Below, piece after piece: positions 18,459 to 26,753 of a stretch of 64,000 nt of DNA. Source of the stretch: Mucilaginibacter arboris (lineage in GTDB: Bacteria; Bacteroidota; Bacteroidia; Sphingobacteriales; Sphingobacteriaceae); the NCBI RefSeq assembly GCF_009754915.1, contig NZ_WPIK01000002.1:271350-335349 (forward strand), read 5' to 3'. Within the stretch, counting starts at the first letter, position 1; the number at the start of each line of letters is the position of its first letter. The translations under genes were made by a program, and so were the position numbers. The notes under the pieces were generated by a model. The model had not been told where the DNA came from. It searched no databases and saw only the letters and a program-made list of their open reading frames with translations.

Positions 18459-20291
18459 ATGCTTAAAAAAAATTTTCTCTCCCTTGTTTTCTTAGTCCTT
18501 TTTGCAAGTATGGCAAATGCCCAGCTTGCAAACGACGTAACTATTATTCCTAAACCTGCTGCTGTACAAAGGGGTACGGGCACCTTTAAGATAAACAAAA
18601 ACACCAGGATTATAGCAAAGGGAAACGATGCTAAAAAAGTAGCAGAACTGTTCAATTATTTTCTCAATAAAAAGTATGGCTTTGTTTTAAAGGTGGAGAA
18701 CAATGCTGCTTCGGGCGCTATCGTTTTGAACACTTTACCGGCTGTTAAAATGCCTTCCGAAAGTTATCAGCTTAAAGTAACCAGTAACGGGATAAATATA
18801 GAAGGAGAACGCAGCGGTGTTTTTTACGGCGTACAATCGTTGTTGCAATTGATGGATGGCCCGGATAACCAACTTTCGGTTCCGGCAGTAACGATTAAAG
18901 ATCAGCCTAATTTTGCTTACCGCGGCATGATGCTGGATGTATGCCGTCATTTTTTTGAAGTGGATGAGCTTAAAAAGATCCTCGATGTTATGGCTTATCT
19001 TAAATTAAACAGGTTCCACTGGCATTTAACAGACGATCAGGGATGGCGACTGGAAATCAAAAAATATCCGAAACTAACCACGATCAGCGCCTGGCGCGAT
19101 TCGAGCATTATCGGCGGCTATAACGATTTTAAGCCATTTATTTACGATGGCAAAAGAACAGGAGGATTTTATACGCAGGACCAGGCACGTGCCATTGTAA
19201 AATATGCTGCGGAAAGGAATATCGAAGTAATTCCTGAAATAGAGATGCCCGGCCATTGCACTGCGGTATTAGCAGCTTATCCCGAGCTTGGTAACGGAAC
19301 CGGCCCTTATCATGTACCCGGTTTCTGGGGCGTGCACCGCACCATTTACAATCCCGGTGAGCCTACTTTTGAATTTCTCGAAAATGTATTAAAGGAAGTA
19401 ATGGCTATCTTCCCAAGTAAATACATCCATATCGGGGGCGACGAAGTACCGAAAGACGAATGGAAAACCTCCGCCTTGGCGCAAAAAATTATCGCTGATA
19501 ATCATTTAAAGGATGAGGATGCATTGCAAAGCTGGTTCATCAGCAAAATTGAAAAATTCTTAAACCAGAACGGGCGGAATTTGATTGGTTGGGATGAAAT
19601 ATTAGAAGGAGGCTTAGCACCTAACGCTACGGTAATGAGCTGGAGAGGTGAGCAGGGCGGTATTCAGGCTGCAAAAGAAAACCATCATGTGATCATGTCT
19701 CCCGGCGGCTACATGTATATTGACCATGCGCAGGCAAAAGACAATAAAACCGAACCTTTGGCTATCGGAGGATTTTTGCCCTTAAATACCGTGTATAACT
19801 ATCATCCCGTACCGGAAGTGTTAACCCCGGAACAACAAAAATATATATTAGGTGTACAGGCAAATATGTGGACGGAATATGTTCCAACTAATCAAAAATT
19901 AGAATATATGGTTTTCCCAAGGTTATTGGCTGTAGCGGAGGTTGGATGGACGAAGCCGGAAAACAAAGATTTTGATGATTTCAGCAAAAAGCGGCTGCCT
20001 AAGGTTTTACTTGATATGGAAAAATTTGGAATTAACTACAGGATCCCGGAAGGTGCTGTATTAATTGATAACGATCAGCAAACCGGAAGGAAAAAATTGA
20101 CAATTACTTCATTTGTTGCAGATAGCAAAATATACTATACTGTTGATGGTTACAAAGCAGATAACACCGCTAATTTATATACAGGCCCGATATTGTTGCC
20201 CTTTACCAATAACCGTCCGATAACTGTGAAATACGTAATCGTTACACCATTAAACAGGATGAGTAATGAATTTAATATTAATATAAAATAA
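18459..20291 (+). CDS. GH20 beta-N-acetylhexosaminidase
   Basis: 610 aa, signal peptide ending SMANAQ. A GH20b-like N-terminal domain (about 25-150) precedes the catalytic barrel with YRGMMLDVCRHFF, NRFHWHLTDDQGWR and the catalytic pair Asp328-Glu329 in HIGGDEVPK. The C-terminal 80 residues resemble a chitobiase C-terminal or CHB_HEX_C-type module. It releases terminal GlcNAc/GalNAc by substrate-assisted catalysis. With glycosylasparaginase and the NahK-like kinase it completes a HexNAc salvage route. Confidence 0.95.
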   Translation: MLKKNFLSLVFLVLFASMANAQLANDVTIIPKPAAVQRGTGTFKINKNTRIIAKGNDAKKVAELFNYFLNKKYGFVLKVENNAASGAIVLNTLPAVKMPSESYQLKVTSNGINIEGERSGVFYGVQSLLQLMDGPDNQLSVPAVTIKDQPNFAYRGMMLDVCRHFFEVDELKKILDVMAYLKLNRFHWHLTDDQGWRLEIKKYPKLTTISAWRDSSIIGGYNDFKPFIYDGKRTGGFYTQDQARAIVKYAAERNIEVIPEIEMPGHCTAVLAAYPELGNGTGPYHVPGFWGVHRTIYNPGEPTFEFLENVLKEVMAIFPSKYIHIGGDEVPKDEWKTSALAQKIIADNHLKDEDALQSWFISKIEKFLNQNGRNLIGWDEILEGGLAPNATVMSWRGEQGGIQAAKENHHVIMSPGGYMYIDHAQAKDNKTEPLAIGGFLPLNTVYNYHPVPEVLTPEQQKYILGVQANMWTEYVPTNQKLEYMVFPRLLAVAEVGWTKPENKDFDDFSKKRLPKVLLDMEKFGINYRIPEGAVLIDNDQQTGRKKLTITSFVADSKIYYTVDGYKADNTANLYTGPILLPFTNNRPITVKYVIVTPLNRMSNEFNINIK

Positions 20292-20788
20292 TTTTAAGAA
20301 CAGGAAAAATGGCAAATGTTACAGTCTGGCTTCAACAGGAAGTATCAAGCCTGGGTAAAATGTATTAGTCGAGACCTAGCTGACAGATGGGTTTTTTAGG
20401 TAATTGCGATAAAAATGATTTAGGGGTAAAACGGCCTTTATTGGCCGTGCAATTGGCAGCCGTAAAAAGCTCACATCGTTGCCAGGAACAACAGTGCAAA
20501 AACATTTATATTCTGGACCGGCCTCAGCTATAAAATAGGTAAAAGCGATTTTAGCATTAACAACTTTAAATGATGCTGCCATTTTAAATCGCTGGCAGCA
20601 TTTTTTTAAGCTATAATTATGATATATGCTTGATTTTTTCCACGCAACAAAAATCAAAGTATTTGCAGAAAAAAGTATGGTAAAAACAGCATCGGCCTTA
20701 AATGTTAAACCGGAAACTTCCGAAGGTGGTGCAATGTGTTTACATTTACCCAACCAATTTCAAACCTAAAATTTTACGAACTTAGATT
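20292..20788. other. Intergenic region, possible gene remnant
   Basis: 497 bp without an intact gene. On the plus strand about 20500-20573 one frame reads like the last beta-strands of an outer-membrane protein (FWTGLSYKIGK...INNFK, then stop) and is followed at once by a terminator, so it may be the tail of a lost gene. Support is weak. Confidence 0.35.
20574..20607 (+). terminator. Rho-independent terminator
   Basis: TGCTGCC (20574-20580) pairs with GGCAGCA (20594-20600), followed by seven T. Confidence 0.75.
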
Positions 20789-22021
20789 ATGTCGCAAAAA
20801 GCCGCTTTTACCGAAAAAAGATTTCTGCTCACTTTTGTATTTGTAACCTCACTGTTTATGCTTTGGGGGATTGCCCATTCCATGAGCGATGTGCTGAACA
20901 AGCATTTTCAAAACGTTTTAAATGTATCCAAAGCACAGTCAGGACTGATCCAGTTATCTGTTTTTGGCGCTTATTTTATCATGAGTATCCCGGCGGGTAT
21001 CTTCATGAAAAGGTTTGGCTATAAAACGGGCGTGCTTTTAGGGTTAAGCTTATTTGCTGCAGGGACTTTTTTATTTGTACCTGCCGCCAATGCCAATTCT
21101 TTTACTTTTTTCAGAGTGGCATTATTTATTCTGGGTTGCGGCATGGCTACGCTGGAAACCGTGGCACATCCATTTGCTGCTGCTTTGGGCGATCAACGTA
21201 CAAGCGACCGCCGTGTAAATTTTGCCCAGTCTTTTAACGCCGTTGGGGCCATTGTTGGGCCTGCAATAGCTACTTATTTTCTGTTGCGTGTTACAGCCAG
21301 TTCGGGCCATACCCTTGATTCTGTAAAATCATTATATGCAGGCCTTGGTTGCTTTATAGTTGCTGTAGCTATTATGTTTTTCTTTGTGAAAGTACCGGCG
21401 CTTACAGATCCTCATGTAGTTACAGAAGTAAAGGACACTGATGCCGTAAATGTAGATACCGAGCCTGGAAAAAAATTATATCAGCACAGCCATTTTGTCT
21501 GGGCTGCTATTGCCCAGTTTTTTAATGTGGCAGCACAAGCAGGAACATGGAGTTACTTCATCAATTACGGACACGAAAAGATGGGTTTTAGTGATGAAAA
21601 AGCAGGCAACTTTATGGTATTGTTTATGGCGATGATGGCCATTGGCCGCTTTGTTGGAACTTATTTAATGAAATTTATCGCACCTAATAAAATATTAGCT
21701 GCTTTTGCTTTTTGCAGTATCATAGCCTGTATAATTGTTGCCCAAAGCTGGGGATGGGTTTCTTATGTTACTTTGTTCAGCATCAATTTCTTTTTCAGTA
21801 TCATGTTCCCAACTATTTTTAGTTTGGGCTTAAAAAACCTGGGCAGCCATACCCAACAAGCTTCTTCTTTTATTTCGATGGGCGTTGTGGGCGGTGCGGT
21901 AATGCCTTATTTTATGGGGATGGTTGCTAACCACGATGTAGCACAGGCATATTATCTTCCAATCATCTGCTATGTGGTCATCTTTTTGTTCGGGTCCAGG
22001 TTTTATAAAGTTCACCACTAA
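20789..22021 (+). CDS. FucP-type sugar:H+ symporter (MFS)
   Basis: 410 aa with 12 predicted membrane helices. It matches the FucP family in layout, including LFMLWGIAHSMSDVLNKHFQ in helix 1 and LETVAHPFAAALG in helix 4 (FucP has LETAANPF with a key glutamate). The family imports fucose, galactose, glucose or GlcNAc with protons. As the last plus-strand gene of the glycan locus it probably takes up one of the released monosaccharides; fucose or HexNAc is most likely (inference). Confidence 0.9.
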   Translation: MSQKAAFTEKRFLLTFVFVTSLFMLWGIAHSMSDVLNKHFQNVLNVSKAQSGLIQLSVFGAYFIMSIPAGIFMKRFGYKTGVLLGLSLFAAGTFLFVPAANANSFTFFRVALFILGCGMATLETVAHPFAAALGDQRTSDRRVNFAQSFNAVGAIVGPAIATYFLLRVTASSGHTLDSVKSLYAGLGCFIVAVAIMFFFVKVPALTDPHVVTEVKDTDAVNVDTEPGKKLYQHSHFVWAAIAQFFNVAAQAGTWSYFINYGHEKMGFSDEKAGNFMVLFMAMMAIGRFVGTYLMKFIAPNKILAAFAFCSIIACIIVAQSWGWVSYVTLFSINFFFSIMFPTIFSLGLKNLGSHTQQASSFISMGVVGGAVMPYFMGMVANHDVAQAYYLPIICYVVIFLFGSRFYKVHH

Positions 22022-22060
22022 ATAGCAATTGGAACGTAAGGATGGATCATAACTAAAAAC

Positions 22061-22098
22061 AAAGAGGCGGTAATTTTTAGTTAATTACCCGCCTCTTT
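22061..22098. terminator. Bidirectional terminator
   Basis: AAAGAGGCGG (22061-22070) pairs with CCGCCTCTTT (22089-22098), and the stem extends through TAATT/AATTA. It lies between convergent genes and can serve both. Confidence 0.75.
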
Positions 22099-22162
22099 GG
22101 TATTGTTGTAACAAACATTACAACCTCTTGTTAAAAGAAAAATCCTGGTTTAACTCAAAGAT

Positions 22163-22648
22163 TTATTTTTGAGGAGGAGGAGGTGTGGTAGTTGTACCTG
22201 TACCCGTAGTTCCGGTTGTTGTACCGGTAGTTCCGGTACCAGTACCAATAGTACCTGTGCCTGTTGTACCTGTACCAATAGTGCCGGTTGTACCGGTACC
22301 GATAGTACCAGTTGTTCCGGTACCAATAGTTCCTGTGCCATTAGTACCCGTGCCGATAGTTCCGGTTGTTCCAGTGCTTATTGTACCTGTTCCTATTGTA
22401 CCTGTTCCGGTAGTGCTTGTTCCAACGGTACCGGTTGTTCCGTTACTTCTGTTCGTTCTGGTATTCGTAGAACTTCTTTGTGTCCGGCTGCTGGGTGAAG
22501 GAAGCGGCCTGGTTGAAGTTCCGGTTTGCGAAGTACCTGTTGAAGTACCAGTTGTTGTTGTACCACTTGTGCCGGTTATTTGTGCTGATGCATCCTGTAC
22601 CATCCATAAAAACATCGCCATCATCATTGCTAAACTTACCTTTTTCAT
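22163..22648 (-). CDS. Secreted Thr-Gly repeat protein of unknown function
   Basis: 161 aa with a clear signal peptide (MKKVSLAMMMAMFLWMVQDASAQ), then a Ser/Thr/Arg linker and about 90 residues built almost only from Gly and Thr with an Ile or Asn every few residues (units such as GTGTIGTGTT), ending TTTTPPPPQK. The DNA is an imperfect tandem array of GGTACC-like words, so long open frames appear on both strands here; the signal peptide and the adjoining terminator support this one. Such low complexity suggests an extracellular linker, glycosylated stalk or structural protein. I do not recognise a family. Confidence 0.7.
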   Translation of the reverse strand: MKKVSLAMMMAMFLWMVQDASAQITGTSGTTTTGTSTGTSQTGTSTRPLPSPSSRTQRSSTNTRTNRSNGTTGTVGTSTTGTGTIGTGTISTGTTGTIGTGTNGTGTIGTGTTGTIGTGTTGTIGTGTTGTGTIGTGTGTTGTTTGTTGTGTTTTPPPPQK

Positions 22649-23045
22649 AATCTTATATAAATAATTTTAATAATATTTCTATAATAACCTCTAAAATTAA
22701 ATTACAGTTTTGAATATTTTCTTTTTGATCAACAGCCCGATGTTTCGCCGCGGTTTGCACTTAGCAGCCTGTTTGTTAATGCTTCTTTTATCCCCTTAAA
22801 AACAGTATTGCAAAGAAGCACAGATTTTTAGGGGATAAAAGAAGCATCCACAAAATTTAGTTTAAGCTTAAATGTTCAAATTATATTACTTTTTGATTAA
22901 AATTGATTACTTCTGCTCTAAACAACAAACTACATTTACTGCATTATAAACAGATACCTTTCCTGGTATTTTAATAAAAGCTGAACCAACGTTACATGCT
23001 GCACTCATACCCTAAACCCATAAAAACAGGCATAAACGAAGCATC
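22649..23045. other. Divergent intergenic region
   Basis: 397 bp between divergently transcribed genes; it holds one compact family A unit (22779-22847) and probably both promoters. No gene seen. Confidence 0.7.
22779..22847. repeat. Family A palindromic unit with covarying spacer
   Basis: Left arm ATGCTTCTTTTATCCCC, right arm GGGGATAAAAGAAGCAT ending at 22847. The usual ACC/GGT next to the core is changed to CCC/GGG on both sides, so the pairing is kept. Confidence 0.9.
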
Positions 23046-24662
23046 ATGAAACAATTTTGTTATCAAATTGCCTTTTTTACAGCAACAATTATTGCAGGGT
23101 TTTACCAGCAGGCATTTGCACAATCAGCAGCAAATACACGGCTAAAAATTGCTTCGGAAATGAAAGCCTCTATGGTGGATAAATTGCTGAAACCCTGGTA
23201 CCCGCGGTCCATAGATACGGTTTACGGTGGTTTTATCAGTGCTTTTACCTATGATTTTAAACCTGCTGCCAGTCAGGATAAAATGATTGTGACACAGGCG
23301 CGGCATGTTTGGTCAACTTCAAAAGCTGCCGAACTTTTTCCTGAAACTGGTTATTATAAAAGCGGGGCAAAACAAGGTTTTGAATTTTTAAAAAACGTTT
23401 TGTGGGATAAAACGTATGGTGGTTTTTACACTTTTACAGATAAACAAGGCAATCCCAAAAAAGGAAGTTTCGCACCGAAAGAAGCTTACGGAAACTCGTT
23501 TGCTTTGTATGCTTTGGCAGCTTATTATCAGGAATCCGGAGATACAAGCGCGCTAAACCTCGCCATAAAAGAATTTCAGTGGCTGGAAAAACACAGTCAC
23601 GATCCGGTTTACAAAGGTTATTTCCAGCACATGGAACGCGATGGAACGCCAATTAAAAGAACTGCTTCCACACCTTCCACCGCCGAGCTGGGTTATAAAG
23701 ATCAAAACACGTCCATCCATTTGTTAGAATCCCTTACCGAATTATATCAGGTCTGGCCTGATCCTTTAGTAAAAGAACGATTGCAGGAAATGTTGTTGCT
23801 GGTGCGCGATAAGATCACCAATCAAAAAGGAGATTTGGTTTTGTTTTTTCAGCCTGACTGGACACCGGTTTCTTACCGCGATTCCAGTGAAGCTGTCATC
23901 TTAAAACATCGCGGGCTCGATCATGTTTCTTTCGGCCATGATGTAGAAACTGCTTATTTAATGCTCGAAGCTTCTCACGCTTTAGGCTGGAAAAATGATA
24001 CGGCTACTTTAAAGGTTGGCAAGAAAATGCTTGACCATGCTTTGGCTGAAGGCTGGGACAATAAAGTTGGCGGTTTTTATGATGAAGGTTATTATTTTAA
24101 GGATAAACCCGGCATCACCATTATTGCCGATACCAAAAACTGGTGGGCACAGGCGGAAGGTTTGAACACGCTTTTGTTAATGGCCGATGAGTATCCGAAC
24201 GATCCGCACCGGTATTTTGAGCAGTTTAAAAAGCTGTGGGATTACGTGCAAACTTACCTGATCGATCAGGAACACGGCGATTGGTACCAGGGAGGTTTGG
24301 ACAAGCAGCCCGAATACAAAACCGCTTTAAAAGGACAAATCTGGAAAGGGACTTATCATAATTTTCGTGCTTTGATCAATTGTACCGAGCGCTTAAATCC
24401 CGATAAAACTGCCCCAACTGTGCCGCAGAATTTGAAATTACAAGTTTCAAGTAATCAAGCTAATTTAAGCTGGAGCAAATCAACAGATAACCGGATTTTG
24501 TTAGGATATAACATTTACCAAAACGGGCAGCGTATTGGTTTTACGCCCAATGCTTCTTTTATCATACAAAAATTAGTAAAGCCGGCCGAAAAAATTGCAG
24601 TTAAAGCGATTGATTTCCAGGGAAACGAATCTGGTTTTAGTCAACCTGTTTCTTACAATTAA
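23046..24662 (+). CDS. Secreted AGE-family sugar epimerase with C-terminal FN3 domain
   Basis: 538 aa. Signal peptide to about QQAFAQ, then an (alpha/alpha)6 barrel of the N-acylglucosamine 2-epimerase/cellobiose epimerase family: ARHVWSTSKAAELFPE, DHVSFGHDVETAYLMLEA, NWWAQAEGLNTLL and WKGTYHNFRALINC. These regions carry the family's catalytic histidines. From about residue 450 an FN3-like module follows (TAPTVPQNLKLQVSSNQANLSWSKSTDN). AGE enzymes are usually cytosolic, so export plus FN3 is unusual. Part of the FN3 coding sequence (24550-24577) is a family A arm encoding NASFIIQK. The GH30-like gene follows 24 bp later, probably in one operon. Confidence 0.85.
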   Translation: MKQFCYQIAFFTATIIAGFYQQAFAQSAANTRLKIASEMKASMVDKLLKPWYPRSIDTVYGGFISAFTYDFKPAASQDKMIVTQARHVWSTSKAAELFPETGYYKSGAKQGFEFLKNVLWDKTYGGFYTFTDKQGNPKKGSFAPKEAYGNSFALYALAAYYQESGDTSALNLAIKEFQWLEKHSHDPVYKGYFQHMERDGTPIKRTASTPSTAELGYKDQNTSIHLLESLTELYQVWPDPLVKERLQEMLLLVRDKITNQKGDLVLFFQPDWTPVSYRDSSEAVILKHRGLDHVSFGHDVETAYLMLEASHALGWKNDTATLKVGKKMLDHALAEGWDNKVGGFYDEGYYFKDKPGITIIADTKNWWAQAEGLNTLLLMADEYPNDPHRYFEQFKKLWDYVQTYLIDQEHGDWYQGGLDKQPEYKTALKGQIWKGTYHNFRALINCTERLNPDKTAPTVPQNLKLQVSSNQANLSWSKSTDNRILLGYNIYQNGQRIGFTPNASFIIQKLVKPAEKIAVKAIDFQGNESGFSQPVSYN

Positions 24663-24686
24663 ATTCATCTAAAACAAAATATCACC

Positions 24687-26657
24687 ATGAATTCCAGCAT
24701 TAAAACTTTCTGTAATCCTTTGCTTCAACAAAAAACCTTTCTGCTGTTTTTACTTTTTTCAGGATTTTTCATTCAAAAAACACATGCGCAAACCGAAGTA
24801 ATGCCCTGGGGAAATATTACCGGAATACGGGTTGACGGGCAACTGATGGAATTTGAATCGCGGTTGAGTGTTGTTGGAAAAGATGGCATAAAAACAGCAT
24901 CAACCGGAAAAGAAAGGCAACGCCCAAAATATACCCGCGAAGGCAATACACAAATTGTTGCTACAAAAATCGACAGTTTGTATTTTACAGAAAAAGTAGA
25001 GGATTTAAGCAGAGGAAAAACTTCGGTAGATATTCAGCTTACTGCCAATGCTGATACTGCTTTAACCGGCACTTATTTTGCGCTGATGCTTCCTGCCGGT
25101 TATGCAAACGGTTCTGTTCAAGTTAATGGTTCAGCGGCAATTCCTTTAAGCACGCTTGTTAAAGGAGATCAATCTCAAGCCAATACATCAGCAAAAACAA
25201 TTCGCCTGGTTTCGGCCAAACAACAACTGCTGCTAACGCTGGATGGCAATGCTTCTTTTATCATCAAAAAAAATGCAAAGAGCGGAAATTATGAAGTTTA
25301 TTTGCCGATACAAACAGGCGCTGTTCAAAAAGGACAAAATTTTCATAAAACGTTTAGTATCGAAGCTTCGGGCGAAGTTGATAAATTACCAATTGCACTC
25401 AGCTTAAATACAGCTAAACAAGGAAGGGAATTTGCAGGTTTTGGCGGAAATTTTCGTATTCAAAACCCAAAACTGGATCCGCAGGTAATTGATTACAGTT
25501 TACAAAATTTGCGTGTTGCCTGGGGACGTGTAGAAATGCCCTGGCGTTTTTGGCAGCCTGAAAAAAATGTTGATCCGACAACAGCAGCACAAGGCGGAAA
25601 GTTAGACGTACACGTGCAGCAGGCAATGGAAATGGCGCAACGCTTAGGCAAAATGAATATTCCGGTAATCCTGACTGCATGGGCGCCACCAGCCTGGGCA
25701 ATTGTAGGGAAACCAAATTTTCGTCCCGTTAACGGTATTTGGGGAAATCCACTGGATAAAACACAAACGCCCGAAATCTATAAATCCATCACCGATTATA
25801 TTCTTTATTTAAAGCAGCATTACGGGGTGGAAGTAGCAGATTTTTCTTTCAATGAATCTGACCTGGGCATCAATATACGGCAAACCGGAGAAGAACATGC
25901 GGAACTGATAAAGGGATTAGGTGCGTATTTTGCATCAAAAGGATTAAAAACGAAGCTTTTGTTAGGCGATAATTCTGATGCAACTTCTTATGCGTTTATT
26001 TATCCGGCTATGAAAGATCCGGCAACCAAACCTTATATCGGCGCTGTTTCTTTTCATTCCTGGAGAGGCTGGGAAACCGAAATTTTGCAAAAATGGGCTG
26101 ATGCGGCAGCGGAATTAAATTTGCCTTTAATTGTAGGCGAAGGAAGTACAGATGCGGCTGCTTATAATTATCCGGCGGTTTTTGCCGAACCAACTTATGC
26201 TTTGCAGGAAATTAATTTGTATGTGCGCCTTTTAGCTATTTGCCAGCCTTTAACTATTTTGCAGTGGCAGTTAACGGCAGATTATTCTCCGCTTGCAGGC
26301 GGCGGTATTTTTGGTGATAATGGTCCGCTTCGTCCAACACAACGTTTCTGGAACTTGAAACAACTTTCATCAACCCCTAAAAATGTTTATGCTATGCCAA
26401 TTACGGCTAACCGGCCAAATGTTTCCTGTGCCGCTTTAGGCAATAATGCTACGGGTGTTTACAGTATTCATTTGGTAAATAACGGTACTACACGCCAGGT
26501 AATTTTAACCGGATTGGCCGAAAAAGTAAAAGCTTTAAAAATGTTTGTTACCGACCAGAAAAGGGCAATGAACCAGGAAAAAAGCATTGCAGTAACAAAC
26601 GGAAAAGCAATTTTTAATCTGGGTTCTCAAACTTATACTACTTTGGTAACCGATTAA
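24687..26657 (+). CDS. GH30-like (clan GH-A) secreted glycoside hydrolase
   Basis: 656 aa with a signal peptide ending about KTHAQ. A beta-rich N-terminal region (about 35-230) precedes a TIM-barrel-like part with FAGFGGNFRIQ, NLRVAWGRVEMPWRFW, the likely acid/base SFNESDLG and the likely nucleophile LIVGEGSTD, followed by a C-terminal beta domain. This pattern fits clan GH-A and most resembles GH30, but the exact family is uncertain. A family A arm at 25249 encodes NASFIIKK in the N-terminal domain. It is co-oriented with and 24 bp behind the epimerase gene. Confidence 0.72.
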   Translation: MNSSIKTFCNPLLQQKTFLLFLLFSGFFIQKTHAQTEVMPWGNITGIRVDGQLMEFESRLSVVGKDGIKTASTGKERQRPKYTREGNTQIVATKIDSLYFTEKVEDLSRGKTSVDIQLTANADTALTGTYFALMLPAGYANGSVQVNGSAAIPLSTLVKGDQSQANTSAKTIRLVSAKQQLLLTLDGNASFIIKKNAKSGNYEVYLPIQTGAVQKGQNFHKTFSIEASGEVDKLPIALSLNTAKQGREFAGFGGNFRIQNPKLDPQVIDYSLQNLRVAWGRVEMPWRFWQPEKNVDPTTAAQGGKLDVHVQQAMEMAQRLGKMNIPVILTAWAPPAWAIVGKPNFRPVNGIWGNPLDKTQTPEIYKSITDYILYLKQHYGVEVADFSFNESDLGINIRQTGEEHAELIKGLGAYFASKGLKTKLLLGDNSDATSYAFIYPAMKDPATKPYIGAVSFHSWRGWETEILQKWADAAAELNLPLIVGEGSTDAAAYNYPAVFAEPTYALQEINLYVRLLAICQPLTILQWQLTADYSPLAGGGIFGDNGPLRPTQRFWNLKQLSSTPKNVYAMPITANRPNVSCAALGNNATGVYSIHLVNNGTTRQVILTGLAEKVKALKMFVTDQKRAMNQEKSIAVTNGKAIFNLGSQTYTTLVTD

Positions 26658-26667
26658 TGTTAAAAAT

Positions 26668-26725
26668 TTAGGTGATAAAAGAAGCATTCTGATAATAGAC
26701 AATGCTTCTTTTATCACCTAAAAAA
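26668..26725. repeat. Family A arms in back-to-back orientation
   Basis: Here the right arm comes first (TTAGGTGATAAAAGAAGCAT, 26668-26687), then 14 bp, then the left arm ATGCTTCTTTTATCACC from 26702. The arms face outward, the reverse of the common layout. Confidence 0.9.
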
Positions 26726-26753
26726 TGATAAGCGGTAAGCTTGAGGCTGCTAT

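Noticed and set aside
20376..20753. 125-aa minus-strand frame
   Set aside because: No recognisable domain, composition unlike neighbours, and a plus-strand terminator lies across it.
22200..22440. Possible CRISPR array
   Set aside because: The repeat period is short and the repeats are imperfect coding triplets without unique spacers.
22169..22664. Plus-strand frames of 109 and 159 aa opposite the Thr-Gly protein
   Set aside because: They arise from the GGTACC-like repeat DNA; they lack a signal peptide at a start and only the minus frame has one.
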